The translations under genes and the position numbers were made by a program. A stretch of 64,000 nucleotides of DNA from Gnetum montanum (Eukaryota; Streptophyta; Gnetopsida; Gnetales; Gnetaceae), in NCBI GenBank assembly GCA_015680685.1, contig MNCI01010074.1, positions 409,484 to 473,483 on the forward strand, given 5' to 3'. This document shows, piece after piece, positions 20,860 to 33,800 of the stretch. Each line of letters starts with the position of its first letter. Within the stretch, counting starts at the first letter, position 1. A model generated the notes under the pieces. That model saw only the letters and a program-made list of their open reading frames with translations. It was not told the origin of the DNA and did not search any database.

Positions 20860-23800
20860 GTTAGACAAATCAGTGTTCTGGAAAAGAGCAGTGCATCTGC
20901 GCTTTCATATATAGTAAAGAACGAGGGGCCTAATAACTTCCCAAAGAAACTGAAGGTCAGCAGAGGGGGTGGCCAGAAAGTTGAACAAGATTTCCTCATG
21001 GGAAAACTTGCACAAAGGGAAAACTTTAGAAACCCACTCCCATGAAGATTGAGCGAAGGGGCAATGCCAAAAAACATGGACAAAATCATCAAGACCTCCA
21101 CAGAGATGGCAATTAGGGTTTGGAATCCCCAAGGTATTCACGACGTTTGCCAATAGGTAGGCCTTGATGAAGGAGGCATCAAAGAAATTGTTTAATTTTT
21201 TGAAGAGTTGAAAGGCTCCAAACTCGTGAGAAGAGGGAGAGCCAAAACTGTTCAGACTCTTCTTTGTGCCATGAACTATTGCAGTGATTAACAATCATAG
21301 AGGAATCATGCAACAACTGAAAGGGCACATGTGGTTTATAGGGTAGAAGGTTCAATCCATTAATCCACTGAAGACCATGGAAGAGACTAGGAACCGAAGC
21401 ATCCAAATGCAAGTATTGATGAATGAAGTGATAAAGTCTATCAAGGCAGTGGTGCATATATCTAGAAGCCCCATATAAGTTTTCAAACATATCCCAAGTA
21501 ATCCACTGATTGGTGAGACAAGGCATCTAAGGGAAACAACTCCCTTTTGAAACCAAATGGTGGCTATCCTGGCATTTGAGATGGCTAGAGGAGCAAGCGA
21601 TAGGGGCAGCCACCAAGGGCAAATCTTAGAAAGGAGAGTAGGATTGATATGAACATTATTCCAATCCACATGAGAATGTAAGACCTGCCAAGCCTTCCAA
21701 ATGCTTTTGAAAACATGTGTTCCAGGAATGATAATGTCATGAGGAGAAAGGATCCAATTAACAGGGTGGATACCCTTCTAGATGGACTTATTCTTAGGGA
21801 ATGCTTGTCGAAGCCTTAACTGAAGAAGATTCCCAATAATATTGGGGGCATCTAGGTGCTGAACCAACCACTTCGCAACAAGGGTGAGACCTTGCTTAAA
21901 GAAGTTCAAAAGGCTCAATCCACCTTTGTTCTTAGGAAGAGTTACTATATTCCAGGCAACACAATGAAAGCCTTTCTGGGAGTCTTTAGACGACCACATG
22001 AAGTCTCGAAATAAATGTTCAAGCTTTTGATAAGAAGCATGGGAAGGGGCCCAACATGACGAATAATAAACATGGGTAGAGGCACAAATAAACTTACAGA
22101 TGAGATACTTACCGGCAAGGGTGAGGAATTTGGTTTTCCATTTTTCGATTTTCCTTTGAATTCGAGAAAGTACTTGGTCCCAGAGCTTTGAAGTTGGGCC
22201 TCCAAAGCAAAAAGGAAAAGCTAAATGATTTCATGATCTTGAGTATGCTTCCAACTATGACTGGGCAAATGGCTTTAGTTATTGGTGAAGCTATAAATTG
22301 ACGATTTACACCAATTTATAACAGAACCAGAGAGGGAGCAATATTGCTCTACTTGAGATAAGAGACGCTGCACATTAACAGCATTGTTTTGAATAAGGAA
22401 AAAGGAGTCATCAGCGAAATGCATATTGAGGAGCTAATGTTGAGGAGAAGATAGATGAACCCCAGATAAAACATTGTTTTGAATATCCAAGTTGATTTGA
22501 TGACAGAGAAAATCAGCAGCAATGATGAAGAGGTAAGGAGCAAGAGGGCAACCTTGCCTAACAGACCTATGAATAGAAAAGGGAGAAGTGATGCCAAAGG
22601 TAGTTGCGATTCACGCAGCACCATCTAAGAATAAGCATTCTACCATACGAATGAACTTAGGGCCAAAACCCGATTTATTCATGGTTTGGATACTGAAGTC
22701 CCACTTAATATTATCATAGGCTTTAGTGTAGTCAAGCTTCATTAGGAGAATATCTTGACCCTCATCCTTAGCCCACTTAAGACCTTCCCAAGCAGCCACC
22801 ACGTTATTTAATATGTATCTTCCTGGGACAAAGCTAGTCTGCTAGGGGAAAATAATAAGAGCAAGGATTTTTTTTAATCGCAAATCCAAACATTTAGCCC
22901 AAATTTTGTAAACCACATTAAGTAAGGTGATAGGTCGCCAATTGGAGATACAGGTAGGATCTCCCGATTTAGGGAGAAGATGAATAATCCCTTGGTTTAA
23001 GATTGGTCGCAAAGAACCAGTAAGCGTAGCCTCTTTGATAACATTGAAGAGGTCAGAACCTACCAAATCCCAATGCTTTTGGAAAAATTCAACTGGAAAA
23101 CCATCATAACCAGGGGCTTTCTCGGGGCTTAAGTTAAAGCAAGCCTGTTGAAGCTCGGCTGGAGTAATATCGGCTTCCAAAATTGTCAGCATAGAAGAAT
23201 TAACCAGTCTAGGATAATTTAAAGTGGCAGTCGCAAAGAATGCGGATCCATAGGAGTAGTGGTGAATAAAGCCTCAAAGTGTTCCTTAAGATAAGAGAGA
23301 AGACTATTTTGGTTAGTGATAATGGATCCATTTATGGAGAGTTTATCTAAATAGGGCAAAGGGGAGGATCGGTTAAGGTACTTAACGAATTCCTTATAGT
23401 GCTCATCTTGAATGTTTAGCCAAGTGATTCAGCTTTTAATCAAGGCACCTTGTGCCTTATATACTTCCCAATGTTGAGAGGCTATACGGGCTCTGGCAAG
23501 CTCCCCTTGTAGGTGACTATTGAAGGGATCATCAATTAGTTTGGTTGTAAGGTGCTTAATGGTAGAGCATATGCTGGTGTACTCATGTCGAGAACGAGAG
23601 ACAACTTTCTTACCATAATGACGGGCGAGATTTCTAACTCTACTAGTAGTCCGAAGCCACTAGTGGATCCAACCCTTTGGACCTAAGGGTCTAGGTTCAG
23701 CGTTCCAAAGGCTGGAAAGAAGTTGTTGGGCAGGAGGAGGAGAGAAACATTGACTATGTAGCCTAAAGAGATGATAATTTCATCGTTGGTGGTCATTATG

Positions 23801-24532
23801 GATTTGCATAGATAAAGTAATGGGGAAATGATCAGATAAGGTTACGTGTTGGTGGAATTTAGTAGTAGAAAGGGTCTGCCAAAAAGAAAGAGTGGAAAAA
23901 TAATATCTATCTAACCAACTATAAATGTGAGCGTGCCTCTTACGAAGATTGTTCCAAGTGAAGCTATTTAGAGAGCCACTAGCAGTGTCTTCAATGTCAT
24001 CCGAAAGATAGAAACGTTTCTTAAAATTTGACCAAGCTTGATATTCATGATGAGGAAGTTGAGAGAAAACACCCCCAAGCTTATCATGAGAGAATTCCAT
24101 CATGTTAAAATCACCACCAAAAATCCAAGGAATAGGAGGGAGGCTATGAGTGAGTTCATGCCACAATCAGGCCCGTTCGATAGAGTCATTTGGAGCATAA
24201 ATAGAACAAACTCCGAAGGGACCATGTGAGGAGGAGAAAATAGCCCAGGCCACTCTATGACCTAAATCGGACCCATGCTATAGGAGTTTGTCTTTCCAAT
24301 AGGCTGGAAAAAGAATGGCTGCTCCACCTTTACCACACTTATGAGAAGTAGCGAGAACAGAAGAATGGGGGAGAAACCAATGAGCTGAAAGAGATAATTA
24401 GTCGGTTGAGATCTTAATTTTTTGAAGAAGGAGGAAATCCAAAGTGAGATTTAGACTAGAGAGGAAGTTGTTGGCTCATTTGCGACGAAGCCTATTAGTT
24501 AGGCCTCGGACATTCCAATATAGGAGGTTCAT
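20860..24532 (-). pseudogene. LINE D ORF2 (endonuclease, RT, RT zinc domain)
   Basis: Starts MNLLYWNVRGLTNRLRR at 24532. Endonuclease motifs: WNVRGL, LLQKIK in place of QET, GGDFNMMEF (about 24100), SFTWNN, SWLDRYYFS and LSDHFPITL. RT: PEKAPGYDGFPVEFFQ (about 23085-23130), NWRPITLLN, FVPGRYILNN, LMKLDYTKAYDNIKW (about 22700-22745), RQGCPLAPYLFI and the intact active site FADD (about 22401-22412). The zinc-binding end reads CHLCGG...HVFWHCPFAQSSWEW at about 21030-21110. Several frameshifts and stops show that it is dead, but its catalytic residues survive. Confidence 0.85.
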
Positions 24533-25667
24533 GGAGAAGCTCTAGATGTTATGAGTGACAGGGCAGTAGAAGGATCTAGGTTAAGGATGTTAGTTGTCAT
24601 AGTAGTGGAAAGAATTGCAAAGGAGTTGCTTGTATTAACAGTTAAAGTTGGGTTAGTTTTGGGTGAAGGAGAGGAAGGGGGAGTAGTGGTTTTAGATGCT
24701 TTGGTCCTTTTCCTTCCCCCTACCATTACAAACTCATCACGTAAAAGTGAATCTTTGACTGATTGTGATTGGATTATTGGTGCCTTGGACCTAGCCTTAA
24801 TGAGAGAATGGGATTGGGAGACTCTTGCCTTAGAGGGAGCAGACAAGAAAGAAAGGTGTGGAGCATTATTAGAATTAGAACCAAACTTAATGGGATCAAG
24901 TGGTGGGTTAGGCTAAGGAGTGACTATATGACTAGATTTGAGAGGATTGGTTTGGGAATTTTTCTTAGCTAGAAAAGGACAAGTAGAAATGTGGTGCTCT
25001 GCACAATGGCAGTAGCTACAAGAGTTGAGAAGATAAAAATAATCTACCTTTTGAGTAAAAACTTTGCCTCTATCTCCTAAGGTTAAAGTGGTTTTCTTTT
25101 GGGAAATGTCAAGTTTGATACAGTAGCGACGAAAGTGAGCCCTGTTAACCACAATTCCATGGTCGAAGATGACTCGACCTAAGGTGCTAACTATGTCTCA
25201 CTCAACAGATGAAAAGATTAAAGGAAGATTAGGCAGCTCTACATAACAAGGGATGATATTAAAGGCTGGGTCCCTGACATTGAAATCAAATTTCCAAGCT
25301 CGAGCGATAAGTGTAGCATTACGAGTAGAAAAAATCCAAAGAGAGAGAGCTTTCTCAATGTGAGAAGCCTTAGAAAGTTCAGCGAGGACAAAATTACAAG
25401 CATAGTATCGAGCGTGTAAGACCTGTATCCCGTGGATTTGTAAAATATTTTTAATATGCAAATTGATGCTTAATGATTGAGGTAGAAAACCCACTATTTG
25501 AAAAAAAAAATAAAGCGTGCAAAAAAATCTTGAGAAACAAATTCAAAGATGTCATCAGGTAAAAGAAAATCCAAAGATTCTAAGTAGGGAGAACTTCCCT
25601 AAAGTGAAGAAGTAGTAGCCACTGAGGATTCGTCCATACCCTTGCATGAAGGAAGCTCCACGTCCAT
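24529..25667 (-). pseudogene. LINE D ORF1 (DUF4283 and zinc knuckle)
   Basis: From 25494 to 24529 one frame is interrupted by only two stops (about 25195 and 24910). Upstream, a shift in an A-run near 25505 separates the first 57 codons (MDVELPSCKGMDES). The DUF4283-like part is QVLHARYYACNFVLAELS...PCYVELPNLP. An intact C-x2-C-x4-H-x4-C knuckle (CSYCHCAEHHISTC) lies at 24979-25020. A Ser/Thr/Pro-rich tail follows. The last codon and stop overlap the ORF2 start as ATGA. Confidence 0.8.
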
Positions 25668-25790
25668 TTGAACAGGCTCAACACCAGTAATCTGGCCGTA
25701 AAGCACCAAAATCCCAAGTTAAAGATCAACGATAGATAAAACGGAAAGCGTTGCAATCAAATCTGCCTAGATCTAGGCTTGCCTGTTGCC

Positions 25791-28038
25791 GCCTTCTTAG
25801 TCACTGTGTCCTTTTGTTATGAAAAAAAACCCAGAATGAAAAATGCAGTGTGCAACTGCACTGCTTGGGCACACCGTAGCCACCGCGGCCCTGCCAAAAA
25901 ACCAAAACCCAAACATGCGGGCCCTGTTGATTGCAAAGCCAACGCATCTCCAAATCCTATTTTGAAAATCAAGAATTTGGATTAAGTAGAGAACAGGATT
26001 CAGCTAGATTGACCGTTTATGAATAATTTTCCTAGTACAGAATGTGATATCCATGAGCCTCTCATTTCAAATGATGGTCAGGTACTTCGTTTCATGGTTA
26101 TAAGGCTTGATTTTAGCATGAATGGAGGTGCTTGAAAATGGGTTACTACCCTTTCACTTAGGTAAGAAAGGTTAGGAAATATTATTTTTAATAATATTCT
26201 TATTAAATTAAAACTTATGTATTCTCTAGTTTCTTCATTATCATTTTATCATTCTTATCATTAACATTAACTTGATTTTTCACGTATTTAACTTCGAATT
26301 ATTTTTATCTTCAACTTCAATACGTTTTTTCTTTTCATCGACAACTCTTTTTTCTTAAGTAGGAAAAGGCAAACATTAAACAAATATCCCTCATAATGGT
26401 AAAAGTCACCAAAATTAGGAAGATTATAATATGTAATTAGTTGAATGTAAGTCCTCTCACCTACTTGCAACACCAGTTCCTTTTTCTAGTTAAGAAGATT
26501 GATTTAAAAAAAAATGTCTATGAAAATTATACTTAATGAGACCAAGAAGACTAATAATTGGCTACTTAACTATTTAACAAGTTAATAGAAGATTAAATAG
26601 CTCGAAAAAACATGGAACTTTAGAATATTCTTTTGATTGGGTATGAAAATCTAGTGTTTATTTATGAATGACCCTATATGTAGGGCATAAGATACCATCA
26701 AAGCATTACCTAGTGCAACAAGCCAAAAAAAATAAGCATAGTACCTAGCATAAATGACTCGAATGTTATGTTTTCACATTACACTATTTAGTTATGAAGC
26801 AAGATTTTGATTATGAGGCAAGTAACCCAAAACTTAAATAAACACATATCAACGACTAATGACCCATATACATCATTGGGAAAAACAAAAGTAAGGGTCT
26901 TATTTACATCAACATCACTAGAAGAATGTATCACAAATTTTTTTTTACCAACAAATAAATCTATGTTATTGGATTAATAGAAATTTTTGCATTGATAGAA
27001 GAAGCAGAAATTTTGGTATCAATAGAAGAAGGTGGAAGTAATTTAGAATCCCCCATGGGGGAATGATAATTCTAGAGATATTAGCTTTGTTGGCAAAGCC
27101 CTTGAAAACCATAAAACTTTAAATACCTAGGTTTGAATTCATTACTCAAAAGGGATAAGTGGTAGGAATGTATTATTTGCCTTAAAAACACATTTGAACA
27201 TGAATTTATTATAGTTTAGGATATGTGAAAGAAATTCTATCATGTAGTTATCCAATCAACTATTCTTTATGGATGTGTTGCAAGGGTCATAGTATAGCAA
27301 ATAAATATTGAAAATCAGTAGAAGAAACTCAAATACTTTTCTTATTAGAAGAATTTAAAGTAAGAAGACAAATACAATATGATACTATGCTTCTTGAGTA
27401 AAGATAATGCCATTAGAAGTAAAAATTTATTCATCAATATATAGCTTATGTTTAATCTCTTTAAATACATCTTAAATAAACACTCAAAAAAAAGTGATGT
27501 TGGCAACCCAAGATACAAAAAATGATTAATAAGTGGTAGTAGGGTATTCCAACACTTAACCATACAAGTCACAAGTGTTTACGTGCAACTAGATCATAAT
27601 CTGTGAATAGACAATGTAAATTTATTAGTGAGTTAATAGTAAGTTCGTGATCATTGTTTTACCACTTAGAGTTAGCAAGGTGCAAAACGTATAGTTTAAC
27701 TCTTAATGAGGTATATAATAAAATGATATTTTTGGCTTTAGTTATACTAAGTGTGAACATAATGGAAATGATTATAAATTCTATCAACCAATAACATTGA
27801 AAATGTAAAACTATTCTAGCATATAGTAATAAGTATCTGTTCTTGGTTTTCCATACACATCCTGAGCTGATGTAACTATTACTAGGATAACCAAGTAACT
27901 TTACTACTGAGCGAATCAAGCAAAGTCACTATTGGGTTACCAAACAATTACGCTTTTTGCTCGAAATTATTCATACTCATTCTACCTTACTAATGAACAA
28001 TGGAATATTAAATAATATTGGAAATGTAAATAATACAG
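25791..28038. other. AT-rich intergenic sequence, nothing recognised
   Basis: 2.2 kb of AT-rich sequence between LINE D and a solo LTR. A short GC-richer patch lies at about 25855-25935. No coding homology or repeat structure was recognised. Confidence 0.6.
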
Positions 28039-28892
28039 TGATGAATCATAGTTTGCCAAGCCTTGATATTGGATACTTGATATCAGGTACATGATATCGC
28101 AACCTGGATAATGATATCGAATACACGATATTGTGATTCCTATGTTGGCCTATAAATATAGCACTCAAGCACATAGGAAAGGAGTCTTTGGTAAGTCTTT
28201 AGGGTAGAGTTGTTTTGTCAATTTTTAGTTAGTATTCAGTTCCTTCCTAAGTGCATGCTCGCAGTGTGATGATTGTAATTGTATGAAACCTTTGTTCGAG
28301 TGTGACGTACTTGGACACGCACACAATCGACAATAAAGATCGAGATCACTCCATCATTGAAACATTCACTTAGTTTTTAATTGTTAATTATTATTTATTG
28401 TTTTCTTAGTTAATATTTTTTATCGTTATTTACTATTCCTGTTGTAAATGCAGTATGAGTACATCTTAATCACAGACATTTAAGTGTAACTACTTGGTAA
28501 CCCAGTAGCATATCTAGTAGTGCTCAAGTAATGTGTGCTTGGTAACTGCAAAAGTAGTACATAAGGTCTAAGATGCGTGCAGTTGATTAAGGATAGATGC
28601 TCATCGCACTTAGGCTAGCTTAGATTTTACTTTCTATTGTCTATTAATCTACTCAAGTTATTTCTCATTGTCTTTAGGAGTAAGTATAGAATTAGAAATC
28701 ACATCATACACCTCACTCTAGACTAAACAATACATGACAAAGCAAATACTACTCTAGGTGGAAAGACAGCGAACTACGATCAACGTGTAACTATCTAGAT
28801 ACCACAACTAATTTGTCTATAGAGTTTGACCGGATCGCGCGTACATGCTTGTATTCGTATGGTTCAGCGTAGGGGTACCTCGTCGCTCATCA
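28039..28892 (+). mobile_element. Solo LTR of an Athila-related family (TSD TACAG)
   Basis: 854 bp beginning TGATGA and ending CTCATCA, flanked by a perfect 5-bp target-site duplication TACAG (28034-28038 and 28893-28897). It contains a U3 GATATC pair (28077-28100), a TATA-like CTATAAATATAG at about 28150, and an end (GTAGGGGTACCTCG) shared with the other LTRs here. No internal sequence remains, so it arose by recombination between two LTRs. Confidence 0.92.
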
Positions 28893-29372
28893 TACAGTAA
28901 ATGTAAATATCATGGGAAAGTAAATCTATTATATGTGAGATGCTACAATGATGAAGAACAATCTAGATATTTATTGTAGTGGATGAACTATGTTTAGGAA
29001 CAATCCACTCGAATAAATATTTCGTACAATAGTAAGTCGCTACACTGCAAGCATTCATGACTAACTCTAACTTCAAGAAAACAAATTGCAAAAACTTCCC
29101 TACATATTGCCTAACTGATACTTTGACATGATGGTGAGCTTGTATTTATAAACATAACCATGGCTCACTACATTGTTATATAAGCTATGATATCATATCA
29201 TAGATAGGATATCTCACTTTATCAATGATGCTTTAGTTTTAGTTTTAATATCACATTTTTCAAAGGAAAATTAATTAAAGTAATTCTATGTTTCAAAGAA
29301 TAAAAAGGAACTTTTATTTGCTTGTAATTTTAAGTTTTTGAATTTCATTTTAATTTATAACTTCTTATAAGT

Positions 29373-29425
29373 GGAATTGAGCTTGTGACTTGGGATTACC
29401 AAGCCAAGACTTTTACCAGTAAGCT
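29373..29425 (-). mobile_element. tRNA-derived SINE head, copy 1
   Basis: On the minus strand, an A-box-like stretch (TAGCTTACTGGTAAAAG, 29409-29425) is followed 24 nt later by a B-box-like AGCTCAATTCC (29373-29384). The layout matches copies 2 and 3. The SINE body probably continues left, but its end was not defined. Confidence 0.55.
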
Positions 29426-29479
29426 AATATCTCCTTGATAGTATTACAATTATCTAATTTTAAGAATAATAAATAAGTA

Positions 29480-29492
29480 TATATATATATAT
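29480..29492. repeat. (TA)n microsatellite
   Basis: Short TA run followed by an A/T-rich homopolymer region. Confidence 0.7.
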
Positions 29493-29879
29493 TTTTATTT
29501 TTTTAAAAAAACTATAATGTTTTTAAATAATTATAATTATAAGTTTCTACTAAAAGTAATCTTGGTCTTAATAGTGTTAGGTTTGGATACAAACAAAGGG
29601 TGCAATTCCAATGGGTTATGCTAAGCTTTAAAGTTCTACAAAATTTTTGTGCCAAATATATGTTTAGGAGGTACATATAGTGATCTAGTTTTAGTTCTGA
29701 CAACTAATATTATATGCTGAGATCTTAATCACTTGAAAAAGAAAAAAGAAAATATAGAAATAAATGTCATTTTAAAAGATACTCTTCAACAATCATTCCT
29801 TGGGACCTATCATAGAGATAATAATTGCACTAGTCTAACATAAGAGAATATACAAATGATCATATTTGATAGCTTAATA

Positions 29880-30023
29880 ATGAAGTGTTAGCTTGGTGTT
29901 AAGAGGCTTGGGTTTGAAATCCTAGGTCACAAGTTCAATTCCAATGGGAAAAGCTAAGTTATGGATTAAAAAATCCATAAAATAAATTTTGAAATAGTCC
30001 CATCCCAAACATTCAAGACGATC
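29880..30023 (+). mobile_element. tRNA-derived SINE, copy 2
   Basis: A-box-like TTAGCTTGGTGTTAAGAG (29889-29906) and B-box-like AAGTTCAATTCC (29931-29942) at tRNA-like spacing, followed by a non-tRNA body. It abuts the target-site duplication of Athila element 2. A truncated relative (GTGCAATTCCAATGGGTTATG) occurs at about 29600-29650. Confidence 0.6.
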
Positions 30024-30028
30024 TTAGG

Positions 30029-30772
30029 TGATGAGCAGCGAGGTACCCCTATGCTCAACCATACGAATACAAGTGTTTCACACACGATTCGGTCAAATTC
30101 CAAGGACTAAGTGCCTATGCGCCTTTATGGAACGATAACGGATTGATTAATCGTTGTCTTCCCAAACTTACTTGTATGTCACGGTTGTATGGTTAAGTAA
30201 GCTTAAGGCATATGATTTTTATGGTTTTTATGTGTTTTATATCCTACGCTAGTAAGGAGGGAGAGAGAGACAACTAAGTAACTTATCTAATTTAACTATT
30301 CATTAACTAGGTTCTAATTACTCCTAACACCAGTATCCGTTCCCACTTGCCATACACATCCTGAACCAGTGCAACGTTGCTAGGATTACCAAACGCTAAT
30401 CATCACTGGGTTACCAAGCGCCACACGCATGCTCGAAGCGGTCATACTAAGTGTATTTAACTAAGAGAGTTTTAGGGTAAGAGAGATCATTAATCAACTA
30501 GGAAAACATTAAATAATAATTAACGTTAATTAATCTATTTTGTATGTTGCAAGGTTTATCATAAAGTTCGTCTTTATTGCCGTACACAAAGTGTGCTCAG
30601 GTACAGAATGCTTGAATAAAGATTCGTTCACTCTATGACTCCTACTGCGGGCACGCAGAAATAATTCTAACTCTGGGGGAAAAAATGGCAAGAGTTTGGC
30701 TAAGGGCCTAACTTTCTAATGTGGAAAATAAGGGCACCGCCTCTAATGCGGACGCACTATCACAGTTCATCA
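30029..30772 (-). repeat. 3' LTR of element 2
   Basis: 744 bp, similar throughout to 47318-48114. It is shorter because about 53 bp of U3, including the TATA box and half of the GATATC pair, are missing near 30745-30755. On the minus strand it is preceded by the polypurine tract GGGGGTA (30773-30779). Confidence 0.9.
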
Positions 30773-30779
30773 TACCCCC

Positions 30780-32995
30780 ATGACTAAATAAAAATTCATC
30801 CTCGAGTTCCTTACAAAATATTGGGAAAGTATGAGATTATTGACTGAATGACCATTGACAGTGGAACAGGGTGACCGACTCAACATACCCGGTGAATGGA
30901 TCAACAATACAATACATGACAGCATTAGTGTTCATGACCACAAAAGTGAACACTATACATAAATGACATCCAGCCTTATTTGGTAGCTAGAAGAGAAGGA
31001 GAGAGAGAGAAAAGAATAAGGTGTGTTGCTACCAATGCCAAGATTGCACCTTCCATTATTTATCCATAGCCATGCCACCAATCCTGCTCCTTTTGTAAAT
31101 GTTCCAGTTCCTGTCCATCCTAAGTGTTTCCTCTAAGTCCAGTCCATTGTTGTATGATTGTCGTCTACATACACAACACAATCACATGTAGATAAATCAC
31201 AGTGCAGTTGATACTTGGCCTCATTGTAAAGTGCATTGGCTGAGTTGTGGTTATGGCAGATACTAATTCTAGAGATTTAACATTGGTGACTACCTAAGGT
31301 GTAGGGGTTAGGAAAAATTTAAAAAATTATGCTAGGGCCCCCATGACTAAGAGCGAACCTCCGATAGCGGTAAGTTGGAAAAAGATAAGAAATAAGAAGG
31401 ATGGAGAAAAAGTAACAACGGTAACGCCAATAAAATGGATGTCATGGATGGGCATGAAACAAAAAATTGTTGATTGCAGGAAATGTTTAAGGGAAAGAAG
31501 TTAACAAGTGCACCAAAAAGGAATGCCAGTGGGTCCTCCCCAAAGTAGGCTCATGCCTTTGATGCCCTGACAGACCAACAAACCAAAGAGTCCGTAGGCT
31601 CTAGGAATGTCATTTGGAAGCAAGAGTTAAAAACTTACCCATAAGAAATTACCAAGGAAAAACAATGCATCAACCAAGATACAGACTAATGATAAAACCA
31701 GCAATGAGGTGAAAATGGAAAAGAAAGATGGAGAGGAGGGAATGGAATGGAAACCTAAGAACAAGGATTTGTAAAGTCCCTTGTGTGTGTTTTATGGTTA
31801 ATGTGACCAAGTAGAAATCATTCCAAATCTAGGCTCAACAAACTACATTTAGTGACCTCGCATCAACACATTTGACCAGCCTATCCTCTTTAGGTAACAA
31901 GAATGCCTCTACAAAAAGTCACCACCATTCCAAGGAGAGCAAGAAAGGGCCTTAGTTAGAGAGAACCTTCATGCATGGGTAACATGTCTTTCTAGTGCCA
32001 TAACTAGTGCGTGTAGTCCAAGTTCTTTATTGTGTCCAAGTTTTTTATGTTTGTTGCGTGAGAACCACACCATACAAAGACTTATTTTTATGTACTTAGC
32101 TTTCGGTGATTTGATGAATGGTCAGAATGGTAGAAAACCCAAGGAAAAAGCATCCAAGCACTCAAGAGAATAGCCAGCACAACTGCATTGAATCCCCTTG
32201 AAGTCACACCCTTTTCATCCTTTGAGTCCTTCCTTAGTTTCAGAAATACCTAGCCACCAATTCATTAACAATTTTATTAGAGAAAGGGATTGTACAGTTC
32301 CAAGCCAAGGGAGACCATAGGATTTTATGGATGCATGAATGATGTGGACTCATTGCCTATTTAATCAAAAGAACCATACCTTAATATCAACATCATACTT
32401 CAAAGGTAAAATCCCAGCATTAGTAATCAATATGATATTATTCATGCCACTATCATGAACACTTATTGGGTGACGAACAAAATAAAGTAATCACACAAAG
32501 AAATGGTAAAAATATGAACGATGGGGCAAAAAAAAACAAGAAAGATTAAAGAAATGTGCAAAACAAAAATGTGTAAAACAAAAACGTGTAAAAAAAATGT
32601 GTAAAACAAAAACTTAGAAAGAACTGAGGGCCTTCAATGATTAGCAGAAGTGGCCATCTCCCCCATGACTGAGTTGAAAGGAGGAGATCTGAAATAATGA
32701 GAACAAAGGTAGCATATGTTCTAATTGTCCTAAACTCATGGAAAAGTTTTGTTTATTGCACGTTGACTAATAGTCTCTTATCTGGGCTCTTAGTTTATAT
32801 ATGGTCATGGCCTCTGAAGAAAAAGTCGCATAGATAATGTAAGGTCCTTCTCACAGTGTTTGAAATTTGATATGTTGTGACACATGTGTGGGGTTCTAGT
32901 AGAGGACCTTATCTCCTGGTTGATACTTAACTTTCCTAATTTTCAGGTGATGGCGTTGTTTATTAAATACCTTGTGCAACTCATTAGATGACACG
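30780..32995 (-). other. Element 2 non-coding spacer between integrase and 3' LTR
   Basis: A 2.2-kb stretch without supported coding sequence, collinear with 39617-41690 of element 1. It contains a short form of the TTTTGTTTTACAC repeat (32545-32615 on the minus strand). In Athila elements this is where an env-like frame may occur; none is recognisable here. Confidence 0.65.
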
Positions 32996-33800
32996 ACAAC
33001 TAGTTATTTCTCATCTAGCAAGTTAAGAGTCATCAACCTTTGTTTTTGTGCTAGATCAAGGTCAAGGTTGAGATCACATGTTGTGGCTAGTGTACACAGC
33101 TCAGTTTGGATAGGGAGTGTTGGAAGTTTTTCATACACTAACTCGTAGGGAGAGTAGCCTATAGGGAGTTTCCATGTGGAGTGGTATGCCCAAAGAGCAT
33201 CATTCATTTTAGTGCTCTAGTCTTGCCTATACTTGCTAATGGTTCCGGTCAGTATCTTAGTAATCTCCCTATTGGTGACCTCGGCTTGACCGTTTGCTCG
33301 GGGGTGGTATGGCATAGTCAATTTATGCTCAACCCCTAAGCGTTGCATTAACTTTTGAAAAGTTACACCTGTAAAGTATGTACCATTATTTGAGATAAGT
33401 GCATGCGGCACACCAAACCTGTTGACGACTTGTTGTTGAACAAATCGTGCAGCTGTAGATGATGTGCAATCTTTAACAGCAGCTGCTTCAACCCATTTTG
33501 TTAAGTAGTCTACGACAAGTACAATCTAAGTTTTTCCATTGGACATTGGTGTAATGGGCCCCATGAAATCAATTCCCCAAATGTTGAAGGGTTCTAGTGG
33601 TTGAATCCATTATTGCTGACCCTCCATTCTAGCAATCATTCCCCCATCATGTTGACAGTGCTCACAAGATTGGACAAATTGATGGGTGTCCTAGAATAAG
33701 ATAGGCCAATAATACCCTGCAACGAGGATCTTGATGGTTGTTTGTCTCCCAACATAATGACCCCCACAAGGGCCCTCATGAGCATCTTGAAGAACTCTCA
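32996..33800 (-). pseudogene. Element 2 integrase
   Basis: Zinc-binding N-terminus with HEGPCGGHYVGRQTT (about 33735-33780) and SCEHCQHDGG (about 33640-33670). The core has the first Asp (IDFMGPI, then VVDYLTKWVEAAA), the second Asp replaced by Asn (ALISNNGTYF, codon 33388-33390), and the Glu kept (NGQAEVTNREI). The C-terminal part reads DALWAYHSTWKLPIGYSPYELVY. Stops near 33215 and elsewhere break the frame. The DDE residue change alone would abolish strand transfer. Confidence 0.85.

Larger units (their letters stand above)
20465..25790 (-). mobile_element. LINE D, separate L1-type lineage, near full length
   Basis: A minus-strand LINE with ORF1 (25667-24529), ORF2 (24532 to about 20860) and a 3' UTR ending near 20465 in an AATAAAATTCTC-like tail. 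It differs from family A/C/E: its ORF1 has an intact zinc knuckle, its RT has FADD, and there is no third coding module after the RT zinc domain. It has a handful of stops and frameshifts. No poly(A) run or clear target-site duplication was found, so the ends are approximate. Its 3' end is about 0.6 kb upstream of the pullulanase ATG, in the same orientation. Confidence 0.85.

Noticed and set aside
29373-29425. tRNA gene
   Set aside because: A- and B-box-like motifs are present, but no cloverleaf can be formed with proper acceptor pairing; the copies at 29.9 and 48.4 kb show it is a SINE family.
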